Source: Bacteroidales bacterium
Lineage (GTDB): Bacteria > Bacteroidota > Bacteroidia > Bacteroidales > UBA1556
DNA length: 31,725 nucleotides
Direction: 5' to 3'
Assembly (NCBI GenBank): GCA_023145955.1
Contig: JAGLDA010000083.1
Span: forward strand, 1-31,725
Shown: piece by piece, positions 24,328-30,286 of the stretch
How the letters are laid out: every line of letters starts with the position of its first letter
How positions within the stretch are numbered: the stretch's first letter is position 1
The notes under the pieces: generated by a model
What the model saw: the letters and a program-made list of their open reading frames with translations, nothing else
The model's database searches: none
What the model was told of the DNA's origin: nothing
Program-made: the position numbers and the translations under genes

Positions 24328-26702
24328 GATTTAGCCTCCTCTTTAGTATGTGTAACTTTTATACTATCGTTTTGTTTTTCGGTATTAGCCTTCGATTCCT
24401 TTTTCTTCAGATTCTTAGCTTCTTCCTCTTTTTCCTTAGCAGTTTTATAGTCTGCTGCAGCTAGTATTTCTTCTCTACTTGGTTCCTCTAGTATGAATGT
24501 AACAAAGTTATTACGCATACCAGTACCACCCATAATAGGGTCTATCTTAATATTTGTAATTAAAGGAATGTCATTAATACCACGTCCCTTTGCTCTTGAA
24601 AGCTTTTTGCTTGTATGTCCAAAACCATGTACCATATATATAGAGTCTGGTCTAATACGCTCAGTAACTCTTGCTTTAGCCGAGAATTCACTAATAACTC
24701 CATCTTGGTTTTTCAACCATATGTCAGAGTTATTCTCAATTCCCCATAATTTTGCAGTACGTGGGTTTATCCAAATACTGTTAGTCTCGTATAAATCGTG
24801 TAAATATGGGTTATTTTGTGTTCTTCCAAATGTATGAGTAGGAGCCCTACCATAAACTAAATGGTAGAAACCTGGTCCTGGTGATTCATGACGTGTGTAT
24901 TTTGGCATAGCGTCATATCCTTTCTCTGCAAAATCTGTAGAGTAAAGCTCAATTTTTCCAGTATTTGTATTAAACTCATACTCTTCGTTATCTAACAAGT
25001 AAATTGGTTCTGAAGCTGTAAATGTTTTTACACCAATTTTCTTCATTTCTTCTAATGAAGTACCAACTTGCTTAAACTGCCAGTCCAGCACTTCTTCCAA
25101 GTCTTTCCATGGATAGTATTTCTCTAGTCCAAGTCTATGACCAAGTTCTTTTGCCATCCACCATGCAGGTTTAGAGTCATATTTTGCTTTAACTGCTGGC
25201 ATTCTGAAAGCTATTTGTGGAATTCTGTTTTTTCCAGCTCTACTAAAATCATGTCGCTCCAAGTATGTAGATTCAGGAAGTACCACATCGGCATATCCTG
25301 TCATTTCCATAGGCATAGTATCTACTACTACTATAAGGTCTTGATTGTCTATAGCTCTAAACATAGCTTTTCTGTCAGGAATAGTGTTTATTACACTTGT
25401 ACCAGCTATAAACCAACCTTTTATTTGATGTTTCTTGTCAAACTCTGGAAGACTAGCTTCTATTAATACATTAGTAAGACCAACAGCAGCATTCTTAAAT
25501 TTAGGCTTAGTAATATCTTGCCAGCTCCAATGTGGATGAGGAAATGCTGGTACTGGGTATTTAGGAAGTTTTTGTTTAACTCCCATATACATTCCACCTC
25601 TACGACCATATGCACCAAGAAGGGCATTGATCATAGCCATTGCTCTTTCTCTTTGTGTATCATCACCATACCAAGTCGTATGACGACCAGGGTGAATTAC
25701 CGAAGCAGGTGATGCAGCAGCCATTGTGTGAGCAGATTCACGAATTAACTCAGGGTTGATGGTTGTAATACCAGCTGCCCATTCAGGAGTATAATTTGCA
25801 ACATGTGCTTTTAATTCTTCAAAACCAAAAGCGTATTTATCTATATATTCTTTATCATAAATATTATCATATATAAGTACATGCATCCACGCTAATAATA
25901 AAGCGAGGTCAGTACCAGGCTTTATTGCTAGCCAATGAGTAGCTTTAGATGCTACAGTAGATAAACGTGGGTCAACAACAATTATTTTTGCTTCATTATC
26001 AATAGCTGTTGAAACTTCTTGTACAAAAGAGTTATGCATATTCTCTCCTATATGATTGCCAATAAAGACAATACATTTAGAGTTTTGCATATCGGCAGGC
26101 TCAGGAGAACCCACACCTGAACCAAATGTAGCAAAGAAACCGGCCTCGCGCGGTCCAGCACATTGTGCATAAGCAGGCTCTGCATGGTTTTCGTTACCAA
26201 AAGCTTTAAATAAATATTCGAAATGTTTTGCAGGAGCACCATGAACAAAAAGTGCCATGTTTTCTTTTCCATAGTCCTTTTTAATGCCCGTCATTTTCTT
26301 AGCAATATGATCTAAGGCTACATCCCATTCAGCTTCTTCGTAATATTGATTTCCAGAAGCATCTGTTCTACGAATCAAAGGCTTTTTTAGTCTATCTTCA
26401 TCTTCGTACATGCCTAACCCTCCAGTACCTCTAGGGCAAAGTTTGCCTCTAGCATGTTGGTCTTCGTCATTACCAATAAGTTTCTTTATATTGCCTTCTT
26501 TGTCTTTGTATACCCAAGCAGCGCATTTCCAGAAACATACCTCACAATAAGTAGGAGTTCGAGTGAGCTCGCTATCAAGCATGTCTTTCTTTAATGCTTT
26601 TTCGCCAACTTTTTGAACCGACCCCAAAACAGACCCTGCTACAGCCATACCTGCGGTACCTGCACCAGCAATCTTAATAAATTGTCGTCTGGTAGTTTTC
26701 AT
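24324..26702 (-). CDS. PsrA/PhsA-type molybdopterin reductase, catalytic subunit
   Basis: A 792-residue periplasmic catalytic subunit of a polysulfide/thiosulfate-type reductase. A Tat signal (TTRRQFIKIAGAGTAG, residues 3-18) shows export of the folded enzyme. Cys53, Cys56, Cys60 and Cys89 (C-x2-C-x3-C-x28-C) bind the proximal [4Fe-4S] cluster, and Cys181 in YAQCAGPREAGF is the likely molybdenum ligand, by analogy with Cys173 of Thermus PsrA. The start at 26702 aligns with the Tat motif and with the start next to the homologous leader copy A; the frame is open to 26738 but that would absorb leader sequence. A Lys/Glu-rich C-terminal extension of about 45 residues is unusual. Polysulfide, thiosulfate and tetrathionate are all possible substrates. 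Confidence 0.9.
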   Translation of the reverse strand: MKTTRRQFIKIAGAGTAGMAVAGSVLGSVQKVGEKALKKDMLDSELTRTPTYCEVCFWKCAAWVYKDKEGNIKKLIGNDEDQHARGKLCPRGTGGLGMYEDEDRLKKPLIRRTDASGNQYYEEAEWDVALDHIAKKMTGIKKDYGKENMALFVHGAPAKHFEYLFKAFGNENHAEPAYAQCAGPREAGFFATFGSGVGSPEPADMQNSKCIVFIGNHIGENMHNSFVQEVSTAIDNEAKIIVVDPRLSTVASKATHWLAIKPGTDLALLLAWMHVLIYDNIYDKEYIDKYAFGFEELKAHVANYTPEWAAGITTINPELIRESAHTMAAASPASVIHPGRHTTWYGDDTQRERAMAMINALLGAYGRRGGMYMGVKQKLPKYPVPAFPHPHWSWQDITKPKFKNAAVGLTNVLIEASLPEFDKKHQIKGWFIAGTSVINTIPDRKAMFRAIDNQDLIVVVDTMPMEMTGYADVVLPESTYLERHDFSRAGKNRIPQIAFRMPAVKAKYDSKPAWWMAKELGHRLGLEKYYPWKDLEEVLDWQFKQVGTSLEEMKKIGVKTFTASEPIYLLDNEEYEFNTNTGKIELYSTDFAEKGYDAMPKYTRHESPGPGFYHLVYGRAPTHTFGRTQNNPYLHDLYETNSIWINPRTAKLWGIENNSDIWLKNQDGVISEFSAKARVTERIRPDSIYMVHGFGHTSKKLSRAKGRGINDIPLITNIKIDPIMGGTGMRNNFVTFILEEPSREEILAAADYKTAKEKEEEAKNLKKKESKANTEKQNDSIKVTHTKEEAKS

Positions 26703-26812
26703 ATATTTAATTTTATTAATTTGGTGATATGTAGTCACATAACAATGTTTTAATCATGCCCCTGCGGGTCAAAATAAGAATTAAAATTTGTCATGTTCGT
26801 TTCACATATATT
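26703..26812 (-). promoter_or_regulatory. Duplicated leader element, copy B (candidate cis-regulatory RNA)
   Basis: This untranslated leader lies directly upstream of the molybdoenzyme start and matches copy A at 20237-20349. The minus-strand core is GACCCGCAGGGGCATGAT. The enclosing stem has TTTTAATT (complement of 26779-26786) opposite GATTAAAA (complement of 26748-26755), where a C-G pair of copy A has become U-G, so pairing is retained. A different hairpin (TATGT-AGTC-ACATA, 26728-26741) replaces the palindrome of copy A. The -7 box at 26867 would put the whole element in the transcript. Confidence 0.6.
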
Positions 26813-26866
26813 ATCTATGTTAATATTATTTGCAATATTAGTGTAGTGATTTACTGTCTACTGCAC

Positions 26867-26874
26867 AAAGATAA
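26867..26874 (-). promoter_or_regulatory. -7 box (TATCTTTG) of the psr operon
   Basis: An exact Bacteroidota -7 match on the minus strand, identical to the box of the Otr2 operon. A start near 26860 gives a ~155-nt leader that contains copy B of the duplicated element. The 9-bp direct repeat TGTCTACTG flanks the box at 26856-26864 and 26899-26907. No good -33 TTTG is seen. Confidence 0.6.
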
Positions 26875-26939
26875 TAAATTGCAAGCTCGTTGATAAATTG
26901 TCTACTGTTTGTTGTAAATATAGTTATAATGTTGATAAT

Positions 26940-26986
26940 CACTATTTAACTGTTTTTCTGCAAACAGTTAAATAGTGTTAAATAGT
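26940..26986. promoter_or_regulatory. Large dyad plus tandem repeat, candidate operator
   Basis: A perfect 16-bp inverted repeat (CACTATTTAACTGTTT, 26940-26955, and its complement at 26962-26977, 6-nt spacer). GTTAAATAGT is repeated in tandem at 26967-26976 and 26977-26986, and its inverted copy sits at 26941-26950. There is no U-tract on either strand. It lies between the divergent psr and sigma-factor promoters, about 65-110 bp upstream of the psr -7 box, so it is a candidate regulator-binding site. Confidence 0.5.
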
Positions 26987-27028
26987 TAGTAAACAAAGCG
27001 TTAGTTTGGTATGTAGAATTGTTATAAA

Positions 27029-27047
27029 TTAGACACTTAGTGTCTAA
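27029..27047. promoter_or_regulatory. Perfect 9-bp dyad TTAGACACT-T-AGTGTCTAA
   Basis: A 19-bp odd palindrome in the divergent intergenic region, well upstream of both promoters. The compact form fits a dimeric regulator site. Apart from these elements and the two promoters, 26813-27326 holds nothing recognisable. Confidence 0.4.
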
Positions 27048-27180
27048 AACAATAAGTAATGTGACCTTTCTCAATAAAATTACTGTTTCTGATTTATGAT
27101 GCTTGATTTGAAATAGCTTAGTTACTGTATTTTATGATAATAGACATTAAATATAATAATAATAAATGTAAAAACTGCTA

Positions 27181-27211
27181 TTGACTTAAGTAATAAAAAA
27201 ACATAATTTTG
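27181..27211 (+). promoter_or_regulatory. Promoter of the sigma-factor operon
   Basis: A TTG at 27181-27183, a 20-bp spacer and TAATTTTG at 27204-27211 fit the Bacteroidota -33/-7 pattern. Start would be near 27218, about 110 nt before the ATG at 27327. Confidence 0.55.
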
Positions 27212-27326
27212 CAAATTGATTAAAACTTGAATAAATAGAGTTATTAAAAGAATATTATAAATTTTATCCAATTAGGCAACTATATAAAAGAAATGCTTGT
27301 CTAGATGGCGAATTACTTTCAAATTC

Positions 27327-27854
27327 ATGACCTCGGAACGAAAATTAGTACGGGAATGTAAGCGTAAAAATCCACGTTTTCAGAAGTTGCTTTTTGAACA
27401 GTACGCTCCAAAAATGCTTGGAGTTTGTATGCGATATTTTCATGATAAAAATGAGGCACAAGATGCTTTAATGGAAGGCTTTGTAAAGGTCTTTTCAAAT
27501 ATTGATAAATTTCGTATGCAGGGTTCTTTTGAAGGTTGGATTAGGAGAATAATGGTTAATACATCATTAAATATGCATCGTAAAAATTTAAAACATTATT
27601 ACCATGTTGATATTGATGAAGCTCAGCATAGAATTGAAGATTCTAGACAAAGTTTTGACCATTTACAAGTTGAAGATATGATGAAAATGATACAATCATT
27701 ACCTGCGGGATATCGATTAGTTTTCAACTTATTTGAAATAGAAGGTTACTCTCATAAAGAAATAGCAAATCAACTTGAGATATCTGAAAATACTTCTAAA
27801 TCGCAGTTGCGAAAGGCTAGATTGAAGTTGCAAAGTGCAATAAATAAGATATAA
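27327..27854 (+). CDS. ECF-type RNA polymerase sigma factor
   Basis: A 175-residue group 4 (extracytoplasmic function) sigma factor. Region 2 is FQKLLFEQYAPKMLGVCMRYFHDKNEAQDALMEGFVKVFSNIDKFRMQGSFEGWIRRIMVN (about residues 18-78) and region 4 is LPAGYRLVFNLFEIEGYSHKEIANQLEISENTSKSQLRKARLKL (about 124-167). The ATG at 27327 (MTSERKLVREC) is preferred over an in-frame TTG at 27297, because it fits the usual ECF N-terminus. It is followed 16 bp later by a gene with anti-sigma-like features, the usual arrangement. Its targets cannot be read from the window, though auto-regulation is common. Confidence 0.9.
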   Translation: MTSERKLVRECKRKNPRFQKLLFEQYAPKMLGVCMRYFHDKNEAQDALMEGFVKVFSNIDKFRMQGSFEGWIRRIMVNTSLNMHRKNLKHYYHVDIDEAQHRIEDSRQSFDHLQVEDMMKMIQSLPAGYRLVFNLFEIEGYSHKEIANQLEISENTSKSQLRKARLKLQSAINKI

Positions 27855-27870
27855 TATATATTTAGAAATT

Positions 27871-28980
27871 GTGAAATCTACAAATAGTAATTTAGGGAAA
27901 ACGTTTAAGGACTCACTTGATAGTTATGAGGTGAAGCCAGATGGCGATTTGTGGTCTAATATTATGCAACAAAATATTCAGCAAGGTAATGTGAATAATT
28001 ATGTAGCATTATATAAGGTTGCTGCTAGTATTGCAATTATAGCAACGGTAGCTGTAGTTTCGTATTTTGCTTTCTTTTATGAAACTAAATTGCTGACCAA
28101 TATTGACCCTATTCACATTGATAAAATAGATGAGAAAGATGATTCTCAAAATAATATTGTTGAATTAAATATTATTACTAATGATGTAGAAATAGTGCCA
28201 GCAACAGAAATAAAAAATAATACTAATTTGGCAGAAAACAAAAAATCTATACCTAAGAATAAGGAGAATGAGCTAATTGAAGATAATAATACTATTGAAA
28301 ATAAATCTTCGTTGAGTTATAAAAAATCTAAATTAAATACTACCCAAGCTGAAGTAGAGATAACACAAGATGTTATTGTGCTTAATGAGATTAAGGAGCC
28401 TGCAAAAAAAGATGAGGTAATAAGTAAAGAAGAATTAGTAGAAGAGTATATAGAAGAAGACGAGATAGAAGCTATTCATGCTATAGATACTTTTAAGGTT
28501 GTCTTTGGAAGTGATAAAACAGTTTGTTTTGGAGAAGATGCAATTTTGGAAATTGAAGAGGGTTATTATTATAACTGGAGCAGTGGTGATGTTTCTAATA
28601 AAATTGTAGTTTCGCCAACAGAGAATTCTACATATTCTGTTGTAGTTACAAACGCTAAAGGTCAGAAATGTAGCCACGATTTTATAGTAAATATCGACAG
28701 AAGTTGTAGTGCATTATTTATTCCTTCAGCTTTTTCGCCAAATGCTGATGGTAATAATGATTTTTTTAAAGCTGAAGGAAATGGTATACAAAAAATGAGG
28801 ATGTTTGTTTATGATAAATTGGGCAACCGAGTTTTTGAAACTACAAATATTGATGATTCATGGGATGGTACATATAAAGGTAGAATTGTAAGTGATGGAA
28901 TGTTTTTTTATCATGCAGAATATACAGATGCAATGGGTAATTATCATATTAAAAAAGGGCAGGTAACTGTAATTAAGTAA
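27871..28980 (+). CDS. Anti-sigma-like membrane protein with C-terminal CHU_C (T9SS type B) domain
   Basis: A 369-residue protein starting at GTG. The cytoplasmic N-terminus (FKDSLDSYEVKPDGDLWSNI, about residues 12-31) resembles the short sigma-binding segment of Bacteroidota anti-sigma proteins, followed by one transmembrane helix (about 47-70). The periplasmic part has a charged, Asn/Glu/Lys-rich spacer (about 75-200), an Ig/PKD-like domain (TVCFGEDAILEIEEGYYYNWSSGD..., about 215-275) and a CHU_C gliding-motility-type domain (FIPSAFSPNADGNNDFFKAEG ... GQVTVIK, about 281-369), the type B sorting signal of T9SS cargo. There is no cleavable signal peptide. It lies between the sigma factor (16 bp) and the M16-like gene (7 bp). 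An anti-sigma role is inferred from position and layout. Confidence 0.8.
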   Translation: MKSTNSNLGKTFKDSLDSYEVKPDGDLWSNIMQQNIQQGNVNNYVALYKVAASIAIIATVAVVSYFAFFYETKLLTNIDPIHIDKIDEKDDSQNNIVELNIITNDVEIVPATEIKNNTNLAENKKSIPKNKENELIEDNNTIENKSSLSYKKSKLNTTQAEVEITQDVIVLNEIKEPAKKDEVISKEELVEEYIEEDEIEAIHAIDTFKVVFGSDKTVCFGEDAILEIEEGYYYNWSSGDVSNKIVVSPTENSTYSVVVTNAKGQKCSHDFIVNIDRSCSALFIPSAFSPNADGNNDFFKAEGNGIQKMRMFVYDKLGNRVFETTNIDDSWDGTYKGRIVSDGMFFYHAEYTDAMGNYHIKKGQVTVIK

Positions 28981-28987
28981 GAAATAA

Positions 28988-30277
28988 ATGACAATTGAAT
29001 TAGATAGACATATAGCACCTAAGACAAACTCGATAAAATCGGTAGAAATACCTATGCCTAAACGCTATGAGTTGTCAAATGGTACAGAGGTTTTTGTTTT
29101 TAATAATGAAAATCAAAACATTGTAAAAGTAGAGGTTGTTTTTGATAAAGGAGGAACAGTGTATTCTCCAAAACCATTGGTTGCTAGTATTACTAATGCT
29201 ATGATTACTGAGTCTACAAGTAATTTTACTTCTGCAGAATTAGCAGGAAAGATTGATTATTATGGAGCTTCGTTTGAGACAAAAGCCACTAGAGATTATT
29301 CTTCAGTATCATTATACTCATTGAATAAACACCTTAGTAAAACACTACCTCTTTTACAAGAAGTGATAAAGTTTGCTGATTATAAGAAAGAAGAACTAGA
29401 TGTTCATATATCTAGAAAGAAGCAAGAATTTATGGTTAATTCACAAAAAGTTGACTTTGTTGCACGCCAGCATTTTACACAATTACTTTTTGGAGAGAAC
29501 CACCCTTATGGTAAATTTTCAGTTATTGAAGATTTTGATTTAGTTAGTAGTGAAGATCTTATTGCTTTTCATAAGCAAGTCTACGCTCAAGGAAAGCATA
29601 AGATATATATTGCTGGTAATTTTGGCGATGCGGAATTCATACTTCTTGATGATTTGTTTTCGTCTATGAAAAATATGGACTCTCAATTTAAAGCAATTGA
29701 TTGGAGTATTAATCAAAAAGAAGAAAAGTATACTTTTATTGCAAAAGAAGGAGCAGTTCAGAATGCCATAAGAATGGGCTTTGTAGGATTAAAAAGAGAT
29801 CATGAGGACTATAATGGTTTACGAATTCTTACAATATTTTTAGGTGGTTATTTTGGAAGTAGATTGATGAGTAATATTCGTGAAGATAAAGGTTATACAT
29901 ATGGAATAGGTGCAGCCCACAGCCCCTTTAAAGAAGAATCGGTATTTTTTATTGCTACAGAAGTTAAATCTGAGGTTGCTCAGGATACTATTTTTGAGAT
30001 AAATAAAGAGATTGAAAGGCTCAAGGATGAGCAAATATCTACAGAAGAGCTGATAACGGTAGTGAATTATCTTCAAGGAAGTTTTCAACGACAATTTGAT
30101 GGAAGCTTTGCCCTTTTAGAAAAGTTTAAAAATATAGAAATAAACAATATAGATTATAATTACTATTACGATTATATTAATGCGGTCAAAACTATTGATG
30201 TTGCAGAACTTCAAAAATTAGCCCGTAAATATTTTGAAAAAGATAAATTTTATATATTAAATGTTGGAAACCAATAA
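28988..30277 (+). CDS. M16-family peptidase homologue lacking the HXXEH metal site
   Basis: A 429-residue insulinase-like protein. The C-terminal half has the M16B R/Y motif (GGYFGSRLMSNIREDKGYTYGIGA, about residues 285-308), but the zinc-binding HXXEH expected near residues 65-78 is replaced by VASITNAMITESTSNF, so it cannot bind zinc in the usual way. This matches the non-catalytic partner of M16B heterodimers, in which one chain supplies HXXEH and the other the R/Y pair. No catalytic partner is present in the window. There is no obvious signal peptide, so it is probably cytosolic. Spacing of 7 bp upstream and 9 bp downstream places it in the sigma-factor operon. Confidence 0.82.
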   Translation: MTIELDRHIAPKTNSIKSVEIPMPKRYELSNGTEVFVFNNENQNIVKVEVVFDKGGTVYSPKPLVASITNAMITESTSNFTSAELAGKIDYYGASFETKATRDYSSVSLYSLNKHLSKTLPLLQEVIKFADYKKEELDVHISRKKQEFMVNSQKVDFVARQHFTQLLFGENHPYGKFSVIEDFDLVSSEDLIAFHKQVYAQGKHKIYIAGNFGDAEFILLDDLFSSMKNMDSQFKAIDWSINQKEEKYTFIAKEGAVQNAIRMGFVGLKRDHEDYNGLRILTIFLGGYFGSRLMSNIREDKGYTYGIGAAHSPFKEESVFFIATEVKSEVAQDTIFEINKEIERLKDEQISTEELITVVNYLQGSFQRQFDGSFALLEKFKNIEINNIDYNYYYDYINAVKTIDVAELQKLARKYFEKDKFYILNVGNQ

Positions 30278-30286
30278 TTACAAATT

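Noticed and set aside
24324..26702. Formate dehydrogenase or nitrate reductase as identity of the molybdoenzyme
   Set aside because: The Mo-ligand region, single NrfD-type membrane partner, Tat-exported size and sulfur-handling neighbours fit the PsrA/PhsA group, and there is no selenocysteine TGA or FdhE/NapD-type accessory gene.
26703..26738. Start of the molybdoenzyme gene at 26738, adding 12 residues ahead of the Tat motif
   Set aside because: The added residues fall in the duplicated leader. The start at 26702 aligns exactly with the start beside copy A and gives a normal Tat signal peptide.
26940..26977. Perfect 16-bp hairpin as a transcription terminator
   Set aside because: No T-tract follows on either strand and no gene ends nearby; it lies upstream of two divergent promoters, so a regulatory dyad is more likely.
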